Below are positions 24,461 through 31,416 of a stretch of DNA of 48,571 bases, piece after piece (positions within the stretch are counted from its first letter, which is position 1; every line of letters begins with the position of its first letter). Both the position numbers and the translations under genes were made by a program. The notes beneath the pieces are model-generated. The model did not search any database. It saw only the letters and a program-made list of their open reading frames with translations, and was not told the DNA's origin. The stretch is from Prevotella sp. (lineage in GTDB: Bacteria > Bacteroidota > Bacteroidia > Bacteroidales > Bacteroidaceae). The stretch covers positions 1 to 48,571 of the forward strand of contig JAGCPC010000144.1 of the NCBI GenBank assembly GCA_017642485.1, given 5' to 3'.

Positions 24461-26608
24461 ATGGCAGTATTAGGAAAAATCAGAAGCAGAGGTGCCCTCC
24501 TTGTGGGTATCATCGGTCTGGGTCTCTTCGCATTCATTGCCGAAGAGGCAGTCCGTTCATGTGAGTCCACCAAGAACAACGAGCGTCAGCAAGTAGCTCA
24601 GGTGCTTGGTGAGAAGATCAGTTATCAGGAGTTTCAGGAGATGGTAGATGAGTATCAGGATGCCATCAAGATGACGCAGGGGCGTGATAACCTCTCGGAG
24701 GATGAACTCAACCAGGTTAGGGATATGGTATGGCAGCAGTACGTACAGAATGCTGTTATAGCACGTGAAGCTAAAGAACTCGGACTCAAAGTCACTGACG
24801 ATGAGATACGTGACATACTCAATCAGGGAACCAATCAGATGCTCATGCAGACACCATTTGTCAATCAGCAGACAGGTCGTTTCGATGCCAACTCGCTTAA
24901 GCAGTTTGTTGCGGAATACAAAAAGGCACAGCAGACTAACCCACAGCAGGCTGAGCAGATGCGTCCAATATACAATTATTGGAACTTTGTAGAGAAGAAC
25001 CTACGTCAGCAGTTGCTCTCACAGAAGTATCAGACTCTCCTTGCCGCTACATTCGTTTCTAACAGCGTGGAGGCAAAGCAGACATTCGCAGAGGAGAATG
25101 AAGAAGCTACAATACAGCTTGCAGCACTGCCTTACTCTTCAGTAGCTGATAAGGATATTCAGATTTCTGATGATGACCTCAAGGCGAAGTACAAGGAGAT
25201 GAAAGCTGCATTCAAGCAGTATGAGGAAACTCGTGACATCAAATATGTATCAGTTAAGGTACAGGCATCAGCTGCAGACCGCGCAGCTATCAGCAAGCAG
25301 ACTCAGGAGTATGTACAGCAGCTCGCTACTGCAGAGGATCCTTCAGAGATAGTACGTAAGTCTGGTTCTGTAGTGGCTTATCTCGGTGTGCCAGTAATGA
25401 ATACTGCATTTCCTAATGATGTAGTAGAGATACTTGACTCAGTGCCTGTAGGTACTACCACCCAGTTGAAAGAAAACAAACAGGATGGTACCCTCACCGC
25501 TGTACGTTTTATGTCAAAGCAGGAATTGCCCGACTCTGTAGAGTTCCAGGTTATTCAGGTGGATGGTGAAACTCTCGATGCTGCACACACACGTGCTGAC
25601 TCTATCGTGAAAGCCCTTACCGCTGATGCAACCCAGTGGGATGCTTTGGCAAAGAAGTACAACCAGACTGGTGCTAAGCAGTGGCTTACCACTAAGGATT
25701 ATCAGAATGCTAACTCACTTGATGTTGATACAAAGGCATATATCAATGCCCTCAATACCATGCAGGCTGGAGAAATGAAGAATCTTGCTACCAACTCTGG
25801 CAACATTATCATAAAGGTAACAGACCGTAAGTCTTTCCAGACAAAGTATCTTGCTGCTGTAATCAAAACTCCTATCAACTTCTCAAAGGAGACATACTCA
25901 CAGGCTTATAACAAGTTCTCACAGTATGTGTCAGAGAACCAGACCATAGAGAGCCTTGAGAAGAATGCCAAGAAGTTTGGCTATCAGGTGCTTGAGAATC
26001 AGGATGTACGCTCTTCACAGCACAACATCGCTGGCATACATGGTACTCACGAGGCACTGAAGTGGGTTTATGAGTCAGAAGAGAATATGGTATCACCTCT
26101 CTATGAGTGTGGCGAGAATGATAATCTCCTTGTAATCGCTCTCACAAAGATACATAAGAAGGGCTACCGTGACCTTGACGATGAACAGGTAAAGGAAATG
26201 GTAAAGGCAGAGGTACTTGCTGATAAGAAGGCAGAGAAACTCATTGCTAAGGTTGCTGGAGTGAAGAATATAGCTGGTGCAAAGGCAAAGGGTGCTCAGG
26301 TGGTTGATGTCAATCAGGTGACATTCGCTTCACCAGTATTTGTAGTTGCTACAGGTGCCTCTGAGCCAGCTCTCTCAGGTGCTGTTGCTGCTACTAAGAA
26401 GGGTCAGTTCTCTAAGGCTCCAGTAAAGGGCAACGCAGCTGTTTACCTCTTCCAGGTAACCAAGAAGCAGCAGCGTCAGGGACAGAAGTACGATGCCAAG
26501 GCTATCATGCAGCGCATAGCACAGCGCAACATGCAGGCAGCAGGAAACTTCATGCAGGAGCTCATCATCAACTCTGATATCAAGGATAACAGAGTGATGT
26601 TCTTCTAA
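24461..26608 (+). CDS. PpiD/SurA-like periplasmic peptidyl-prolyl isomerase
   Basis: A 715-residue membrane-anchored folding factor. A single N-terminal helix (GALLVGIIGLGLFAFIAEEA) is followed by a SurA_N-like chaperone region (VLGEKISYQEFQEMVDEYQD, then REAKELGLKVTDDEIRDILN) and parvulin-type segments in the middle and C-terminal thirds. Many positions are lysine- and glutamine-rich. It is equivalent to PpiD and helps folding of outer-membrane proteins leaving the Sec translocon. It follows lptC and the barrel gene in an envelope cluster but has its own promoter. Whether the parvulin domain is catalytically competent cannot be judged here. Confidence 0.87.
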   Translation: MAVLGKIRSRGALLVGIIGLGLFAFIAEEAVRSCESTKNNERQQVAQVLGEKISYQEFQEMVDEYQDAIKMTQGRDNLSEDELNQVRDMVWQQYVQNAVIAREAKELGLKVTDDEIRDILNQGTNQMLMQTPFVNQQTGRFDANSLKQFVAEYKKAQQTNPQQAEQMRPIYNYWNFVEKNLRQQLLSQKYQTLLAATFVSNSVEAKQTFAEENEEATIQLAALPYSSVADKDIQISDDDLKAKYKEMKAAFKQYEETRDIKYVSVKVQASAADRAAISKQTQEYVQQLATAEDPSEIVRKSGSVVAYLGVPVMNTAFPNDVVEILDSVPVGTTTQLKENKQDGTLTAVRFMSKQELPDSVEFQVIQVDGETLDAAHTRADSIVKALTADATQWDALAKKYNQTGAKQWLTTKDYQNANSLDVDTKAYINALNTMQAGEMKNLATNSGNIIIKVTDRKSFQTKYLAAVIKTPINFSKETYSQAYNKFSQYVSENQTIESLEKNAKKFGYQVLENQDVRSSQHNIAGIHGTHEALKWVYESEENMVSPLYECGENDNLLVIALTKIHKKGYRDLDDEQVKEMVKAEVLADKKAEKLIAKVAGVKNIAGAKAKGAQVVDVNQVTFASPVFVVATGASEPALSGAVAATKKGQFSKAPVKGNAAVYLFQVTKKQQRQGQKYDAKAIMQRIAQRNMQAAGNFMQELIINSDIKDNRVMFF

Positions 26609-26616
26609 GAAGGTAT

Positions 26617-26664
26617 AGTTTCGGTATTTCGAAATGTCGGCATAACGGAATATCGACATAGCGA
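26617..26664. repeat. Degenerate 9-bp array TTTCGGTAT/TCGGCATAA
   Basis: About five degenerate 9-bp units after the PpiD-like stop codon and before the terminator pair. The period is less regular than in the other arrays. Confidence 0.6.
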
Positions 26665-26666
26665 TA

Positions 26667-26707
26667 AAATAAATCAGGGCACTCAAACCGAGTGCCCTGA
26701 TTTATTT
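26667..26707. terminator. Long perfect bidirectional terminator
   Basis: An 18-bp perfect stem (26667-26684 with 26690-26707) has the core TCAGGGCACTC/GAGTGCCCTGA and a 5-base AAACC loop. U-rich flanks occur on both strands. It separates the converging PpiD-like and phosphosugar mutase genes. Confidence 0.92.
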
Positions 26708-26710
26708 TTA

Positions 26711-26740
26711 TAAGCAGGGAGCCAAGCGGCTCCTTGCTTA
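26711..26740. terminator. Second hairpin of the convergent terminator pair
   Basis: A 13-bp stem (TAAGCAGGGAGCC with GGCTCCTTGCTTA, one G-T) and an AAGC loop. It lies between the first hairpin and the stop of the minus-strand mutase gene, so it may serve that gene. Confidence 0.75.
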
Positions 26741-26748
26741 TCTTTTGA

Positions 26749-28488
26749 TTACAGTCCCAAAGACTTCTTTATCTCAGCGATGCGAGCATCAGCCTTTGCT
26801 GTAGCAGCTGCGTAGTCGCCGTCAAACTGTCCTGCTACAGGAACCTCACAGTAGAACTTAATCTTTGGCTCGGTGCCTGAAGGACGAACAGAAATCTTCA
26901 TGCCGTCCTCAGTGAACCACTGGAGTACGTTGGCTGTTGTAGGCATCTCAATGTCTGTCACCTTGCCCTCGGCGGTCTGCTTCAAGGTCTTGTAGTCCTT
27001 CACGCAGACAACCTTAGTGCCTGCAATCTCTGCCGGAGGAGTAGCACGGAAGTCTTCCATCATCTTCTTTATCTCGTCAGCACCGCTCTTGCCAGGCTTT
27101 GTCACGCTGATAGCAGCCTCCTTCTGGAATCCGTACTCCTTGTATATGTCAAGAAGCAGATCATAGAGCGTCTTGCCCTGATCCTTTGCCCATGCAGCAA
27201 TCTCACAGATGAGACAGATAGAAGCAGGAGCGTCCTTGTCGCGCACCTTGTCGTATGGCAGGTAGCCGAATGACTCCTCGCCACCACCGATATACTTACG
27301 CTTGCCCTCGTTTACACGTATGCGGTAAGCAATCCACTTGAAGCCTGTGTATTCGTCGAAACACTCCACACCGTTAGCACGTGCTATCTTTGCTATGAGC
27401 TCTGATGTCACGATGGTCTTCACCATGAAGTCCGATGGGTTAAGCTGTCCCAGAGCCTTCTTGTTCTTGATGGTGTACCAGTAGAACATGCAAGCCGTCT
27501 GGTTGCCGTTCAGTATCTGCCATTCGCCCTTGTCGTTTCGGCAAACGATGGCGAGACGGTCAGCGTCAGGGTCGGTGGCAACTACGAGGTCGGCATTCAG
27601 CTTCGTGCCCAACTTCATGCCCAGCGTCATAGCCTCGGCATTCTCTGGGTTAGGAGAGACAACGGTTGGGAAGTTACCATCTACCACCATCTGCTCAGGC
27701 ACCACGTTAATGTTCTGGAAGCCCCATGAGCGCAGGCACATAGGAACGATGTGGCGACCTGTGCCGTGCATGGCAGAATAAACGATGTTGAGGTCCTTGT
27801 TTCTGAGTATCACGTCCTGGTCAACCATACCCTCCTTAACGGCACACATATAGTTGTAGTCCATCTCGCCGCCGATAATCTGCAGCAGGTCAGGGTTCAG
27901 TGTCCATTTCACGTCCTCTATCTTCACCTTGTTCACCTCGTCTATGATGCCCTTGTCGTGTGGAGCCAGCACCTGAGCGCCGTCCTCCCAGTAAGCCTTG
28001 TAGCCGTTGTACTCCTTAGGGTTGTGTGATGCAGTAACGTTCACACCTGCCTGAGCACCCAGCTCGCGGATAGCGAATGAAATCTCTGGGGTAGGGCGCA
28101 GACTCTCAAAGAGGTAAGCCTTGATGCCGTTAGCCGTGAAGATGGCAGCCACGGTCTCTGCAAACATACGTCCGTTGTTACGGCAGTCGTGACCTACCAC
28201 CACTGCGCACTGCTTGCCTGGGAATGCCTTCAGGATATAGTTTGCAAAACCCTGTGTAGCCATACCCACGATGTACTTGTTCATGCGGTTAGTGCCGGCA
28301 CCCATAATGCCGCGCAGACCGCCAGTACCGAATTCGAGGCTCTGATAGAAAGCGTCGATGAGGGCAGTCTTGTCAGGATTGTCGAGCATAGCCTGCACTT
28401 CCTTACGTGTTTCCTCGTCAAAAGAGGGAGAGAGCCACTGCTTGGCAACGGCTTCGCACTGAGCGATAAGTTCTTGGTTGTTTTCCAT
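26749..28488 (-). CDS. Phosphoglucomutase/phosphomannomutase family enzyme
   Basis: A 579-residue alpha-D-phosphohexomutase that interconverts hexose 1- and 6-phosphates. The catalytic phosphoserine loop is NVTASHNPKEYNGYKAYW near residue 130-150, the Mg2+ loop is ATDPDADRLAIV, and the sugar-binding loop is GGGEESFGYL. The phosphate-binding loop RPSGTEPKIKFY is near the end. The length fits the long PGM/PMM class (as PgcA). The first substrate cannot be separated from phosphomannose by sequence alone. ATG start after an 8-bp-unit A-rich leader, with a -7 box about 65 bases upstream. Confidence 0.94.
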   Translation of the reverse strand: MENNQELIAQCEAVAKQWLSPSFDEETRKEVQAMLDNPDKTALIDAFYQSLEFGTGGLRGIMGAGTNRMNKYIVGMATQGFANYILKAFPGKQCAVVVGHDCRNNGRMFAETVAAIFTANGIKAYLFESLRPTPEISFAIRELGAQAGVNVTASHNPKEYNGYKAYWEDGAQVLAPHDKGIIDEVNKVKIEDVKWTLNPDLLQIIGGEMDYNYMCAVKEGMVDQDVILRNKDLNIVYSAMHGTGRHIVPMCLRSWGFQNINVVPEQMVVDGNFPTVVSPNPENAEAMTLGMKLGTKLNADLVVATDPDADRLAIVCRNDKGEWQILNGNQTACMFYWYTIKNKKALGQLNPSDFMVKTIVTSELIAKIARANGVECFDEYTGFKWIAYRIRVNEGKRKYIGGGEESFGYLPYDKVRDKDAPASICLICEIAAWAKDQGKTLYDLLLDIYKEYGFQKEAAISVTKPGKSGADEIKKMMEDFRATPPAEIAGTKVVCVKDYKTLKQTAEGKVTDIEMPTTANVLQWFTEDGMKISVRPSGTEPKIKFYCEVPVAGQFDGDYAAATAKADARIAEIKKSLGL

Positions 28489-28494
28489 TTGTTT

Positions 28495-28545
28495 TAGTCG
28501 TTTAGTTGTTTGGTTATTTTGTTGTTTAGTTTTTCTAGTTCAAAC
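28495..28545. repeat. 8-bp array ACTAAACA in the mutase leader
   Basis: Read on the minus strand, about five units of 8 bases (ACTAAACA, ACAAAATA, ACCAAACA, ACTAAACG, ACTAAAAC) precede AAATGG, which contains the start codon. Confidence 0.6.
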
Positions 28546-28554
28546 TCTAATTGG

Positions 28555-28562
28555 CAAAGTTA
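28555..28562 (-). promoter_or_regulatory. Phosphosugar mutase -7 box
   Basis: TAACTTTG on the minus strand with no clear TTG at -33. Confidence 0.5.
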
Positions 28563-28665
28563 GCGAAAAAAATGGATTATTCCTAATTTTTTCTCATCTT
28601 TTTTCGTTTTCACCCCCTTTTTACCTATTTTATTATACTTTCTGAGTAAAAAAGTGAAGATTTTC

Positions 28666-28696
28666 TTGGAACTTTTGGAAAAATCACTTAACTTTG
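28666..28696 (+). promoter_or_regulatory. Promoter of the exported-protein pair
   Basis: TTG 28666-28668, a 20-base spacer and TAACTTTG 28689-28696. A rare clear ribosome site (AAAGGAG, about 28732-28738) precedes the ATG at 28747. Confidence 0.8.
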
Positions 28697-28746
28697 CACC
28701 CATACGGAAGTATAATTTCATTAATAACTATAAAGGAGAAAAGACT

Positions 28747-29046
28747 ATGAAAAAATTCAAGACACTAGTAACAGCCCTGCTGTTGACAACGGCTATGGGC
28801 GCAATGGCTGACAACGACATCGTTGTGACACAGAACGCTGATGGCTCCATCGAGTTTGTGATGCCTCAGGGCAAGGTGGAATTGGACCTTGCGATTGACG
28901 ATGCCACATCAGTGAAGGTAGTTATCGAGAATGGTGAGGTGAAGAGCACCACGTGGTATGACCTGCAGGGTCGCCCACTGCCTGCTGCTCCTAACCAAGC
29001 TGGCATCTACGTAAAGGATGGAAAAGTAGTGATAGTTAAGAATTGA
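28747..29046 (+). CDS. Small exported protein with sorting-like C-terminal motif
   Basis: A 99-residue protein with signal peptide MKKFKTLVTALLLTTAMGAMA, a short acidic middle (FVMPQGKVELDLAIDDATSV) and a C-terminus TTWYDLQGRPLPAAPNQAGIYVKDGK. That C-terminus resembles the YDLQGR...GIYV.(D/N)GK tail common at the ends of large Prevotella secreted proteins. Here the tail makes up about a third of a tiny protein. The frame is open further upstream to 28654, but that region contains the promoter, and the ATG at 28747 has a good ribosome site. It heads a two-gene operon. I do not know its function. Confidence 0.8.
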   Translation: MKKFKTLVTALLLTTAMGAMADNDIVVTQNADGSIEFVMPQGKVELDLAIDDATSVKVVIENGEVKSTTWYDLQGRPLPAAPNQAGIYVKDGKVVIVKN

Positions 29047-29071
29047 AGAATTGAAAAATTGAAGAATTATG
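29038..29071. repeat. 8-bp array AAGAATTG bridging stop and start
   Basis: Four 8-bp units: AAGAATTG twice, AAAAATTG and AAGAATTA. The TGA of the upstream gene (29044-29046) spans the first/second unit and the ATG (29069) closes the last. Confidence 0.85.
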
Positions 29072-30883
29072 AAAAATAAATACTCAATACTATTGATGTC
29101 CCTCGCACTGACAATGGGGGCGTGGGCACAGAATACATCAGAGTTGATAGGCATACCAAGTGGTGCTAGCGTTACTGCTGATGGTAGTGCTGTTGCAGTA
29201 GCTAATAATAAGGCTACCATAAATGTTGGTGCTACGGTGAAGATAACACCTGCTACTGGCAAGACCATCAAAGTCAATAGTGCTGTGCAGAAGGCTGAGA
29301 CGGAGCAGGGCATCAATCTCGTTGGTTCGCAGGCTATCGCTCTGGCATACAAGGCTAGCGATAAGGGTAGCAGCCAGAACAGTCTCAACGTTGCTTTCGC
29401 AGATGACAAGAAAGTGACTATTGAAGGAGGTATTGACCGTCTTCCTATGTATAATATGTTTACAGAGGGCGACCTCACAGAAATGGACTGGAAACTGGAC
29501 TTCACCGAATATAAAAGCAATCTGGACGACAACCAGAAGACCACAGTTGATATCCTTGCAAAATACTTTGTGATAGAGGTAAAGCGCATCTTCAAGATTA
29601 GCGACAACTGGATGTGGGTATGGGACGTACGAGGGGAGGTGAACCCTGACGAAATCACCCAAGAGGAAATGCAGACCGTAGCAGGCTTTGCTAGCACTAC
29701 TACTGATGATATGGAGGGGCTGTTTGCTTATGTAAAGCCACTATTGCAGGGCATGAATCAAGTTGCTGACATTAAGAGCAACTACTTGCTACGCATCTCC
29801 GACGGTTCAATGTTCCCTTGGGAGAATGCACCTGCATATCAAGGCGATATGACAGGCAGTAAGATAAAGATGAACGGCAACTACTGCGATGACAACAGTA
29901 TCAACGGTTTTGTAGAGCCTTTTGGTGATGGCATCGTTTACCTGAACCTCCAAGACGAGGTGATGATGGTAGAGGTAGTAGAAGGCAAACTCCAAGAGAG
30001 ACAGTTGAGTCCTAAAGGCAAGCAAGCTCTCTTCGTAGCTCCTACGGCAAAGGGCGACAAGATTGTCACCGTGCTTATCGATGAGGTATATACAGACAAC
30101 GATGATGCAGCCTTCAATGGTGCTGGCACAGCTGTTTTGCTAGATGCTCAGGGCAATCAGGAAAATCTTGGCGATTGGTATCGTAAGGACAATAATCCTG
30201 AGCGCAACGGAATGGAGATATTCGTAATCAATGGTAATCCTTATTACTTCACAAAAGATAATTTCTCAGATTATAAAGATCAGACAGTGTCATTCTATAA
30301 GGTTGAGACAGAAGGAGATGCTGTTGGCGTAGGTGACGAAATCTTCACAACAAGTTATAGCCAGTATAACCTTGGTCGTGTAGTCAATAGCGACTACGTA
30401 TTTGAGAATAAAGAGGGCGACAAGATGAGTTGGATTAATCACGAGTATGCTTTCACCTTTGATGCCGCCGCTAAGGGACTTGGAGTAAGAAAACTGCCAG
30501 AACACTACAGCAGTGGCTATTGGGACTACATCAATGATGTGGCATACACTGTTGATGGCGAGGAGTCACAAAGTCGTGAGTTCCCTGGTAAGATACTGAC
30601 AGAACTGCCGATGGCGTACTACATCTGTGACCTGAAGGCTGATGCTGCAATAGAGAAGAAGATAGACTGGAGTGGACTCTCTGACGAGGAGAAGGCTTTC
30701 ACCGATGCATCGCTGACATGGCGCTACTGGCCAGGCACGAAGAACTTCATCTCTCATGCTACGCTGCAGGACGGCACATCTGTCTCTTACTCTATCTCTA
30801 CAGCAGAGGATAGTGAAGGTGTCGCTTCTATCCTTGGCAAGGGCAGTGGTCTCGTCGTTGTAACGACAACAGCAATAAAGTAA
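29069..30883 (+). CDS. Exported protein of unknown function (604 aa)
   Basis: Begins with signal peptide MKNKYSILLMSLALTMGAWAQ. The following N-terminal part (about 25-75) is a small beta-like domain (IPSGASVTADGSAVAVANNK, TINVGATVKITPATGKTIKV). The rest is rich in aspartate, tyrosine and tryptophan (KISDNWMWVWDVRGEVNPDE; ENAPAYQGDMTGSKIKMNG) and looks like a WD- or beta-propeller-type surface protein. I do not recognise a named family, and it lacks the C-terminal sorting-like tail found in its upstream partner. Operon with the 99-residue gene; terminator directly downstream. Confidence 0.78.
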   Translation: MKNKYSILLMSLALTMGAWAQNTSELIGIPSGASVTADGSAVAVANNKATINVGATVKITPATGKTIKVNSAVQKAETEQGINLVGSQAIALAYKASDKGSSQNSLNVAFADDKKVTIEGGIDRLPMYNMFTEGDLTEMDWKLDFTEYKSNLDDNQKTTVDILAKYFVIEVKRIFKISDNWMWVWDVRGEVNPDEITQEEMQTVAGFASTTTDDMEGLFAYVKPLLQGMNQVADIKSNYLLRISDGSMFPWENAPAYQGDMTGSKIKMNGNYCDDNSINGFVEPFGDGIVYLNLQDEVMMVEVVEGKLQERQLSPKGKQALFVAPTAKGDKIVTVLIDEVYTDNDDAAFNGAGTAVLLDAQGNQENLGDWYRKDNNPERNGMEIFVINGNPYYFTKDNFSDYKDQTVSFYKVETEGDAVGVGDEIFTTSYSQYNLGRVVNSDYVFENKEGDKMSWINHEYAFTFDAAAKGLGVRKLPEHYSSGYWDYINDVAYTVDGEESQSREFPGKILTELPMAYYICDLKADAAIEKKIDWSGLSDEEKAFTDASLTWRYWPGTKNFISHATLQDGTSVSYSISTAEDSEGVASILGKGSGLVVVTTTAIK

Positions 30884-30918
30884 CGACAATAACAACTGTA
30901 AAAACTAACTAACACCGG

Positions 30919-30957
30919 TCGGCAGGCAAACGTAAGTTTGCTTGCCGATGTTTTTTT
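30919..30957 (+). terminator. Intrinsic terminator
   Basis: A 12-13-bp stem (CGGCAGGCAAAC, 30920-30931, with GTTTGCTTGCCG, 30936-30947) has a GTAA loop, followed by seven T. Confidence 0.92.
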
Positions 30958-30971
30958 CTTTTGCCTTTAAC

Positions 30972-31118
30972 TTATAACTTTTCCTTTAAGAAGTGGCCTG
31001 TGTGACTTTCCTTGCATTGAGCAACTTCCTCTGGAGTACCCTCAACGACGATGGTGCCACCACCAGCGCCAGCCTCGGGTCCGAGGTCGGTATTGAACGA
31101 GAAATGAGCTGGCGTGAT
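30972..31118 (-). pseudogene. uvrA C-terminal remnant
   Basis: Read on the minus strand, the frame ending at TAA 30972-30974 encodes the extreme C-terminus of an excinuclease Uvr[21 protein letters not shown] and the end [12 protein letters not shown], matching the conserved UvrA pattern DLGPEGG..GG and SHT..FLK. Directly before it stands TPAHFSFNT, which resembles the segment preceding the UvrA zinc finger (FSFN..GRC), about 200 residues upstream in intact UvrA. The piece therefore looks like a gene with a large internal deletion. No start codon in this frame fits. Confidence 0.7.
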
Positions 31119-31290
31119 GTTCCATTGTTTAAAGTTTTTATTGATAGTTTTAGAATAAGTTTTAGCTTGTCGTTACTACTTGAGCACAAAGTTAAGAAAA
31201 AAAATCTGTGCCACAAATTGTTTAGCCATTTTGTTGCATAAAAGATTTTTTTTGCCATGTTATAGTGTTTTCAGCATAAATAATAAAAAA
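31119..31290. other. Non-coding region upstream of the uvrA remnant
   Basis: AT-rich with no convincing gene. CAAAGTTA at 31187-31194 is a TAACTTTG -7 box on the minus strand and could be the surviving promoter of the former uvrA gene. Confidence 0.4.
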
Positions 31291-31296
31291 AAAATT

Positions 31297-31326
31297 TTGT
31301 TCTGCACTCGTTTTTTCGTAACTTTG
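31297..31326 (+). promoter_or_regulatory. recG distal promoter P1, CTCG class
   Basis: TTG 31297-31299, a 19-base spacer with TTCTGCACTCG, and TAACTTTG 31319-31326. Confidence 0.8.
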
Positions 31327-31335
31327 CCATCAAGG

Positions 31336-31404
31336 ATGGCGAACTTACTCCATCTCAACAAAAAAAGAAAAAAGTTTCTTTGTTTTGTGCTCGACTTTTC
31401 GTAA
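31336..31404 (+). other. Possible 22-codon leader ORF between the recG promoters
   Basis: ATG 31336, just after P1, opens MANLLHLNKKRKKFLCFVLD and ends at TAA 31402-31404, which is the first half of the P2 -7 box. The second half of the frame is the P2 sequence itself, so it could be an accident. Confidence 0.25.
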
Positions 31405-31409
31405 CTTTG
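31380..31409 (+). promoter_or_regulatory. recG proximal promoter P2
   Basis: TTG 31380-31382, a 19-base spacer with TGCTCG, and TAACTTTG 31402-31409. Only seven bases separate the -7 box from the ATG. Confidence 0.82.
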
Positions 31410-31416
31410 CAAGGAA

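Noticed and set aside
28654-28746. Upstream start for the 99-residue exported protein
   Set aside because: The region holds the promoter, and the ATG at 28747 has a clear ribosome site and signal peptide.
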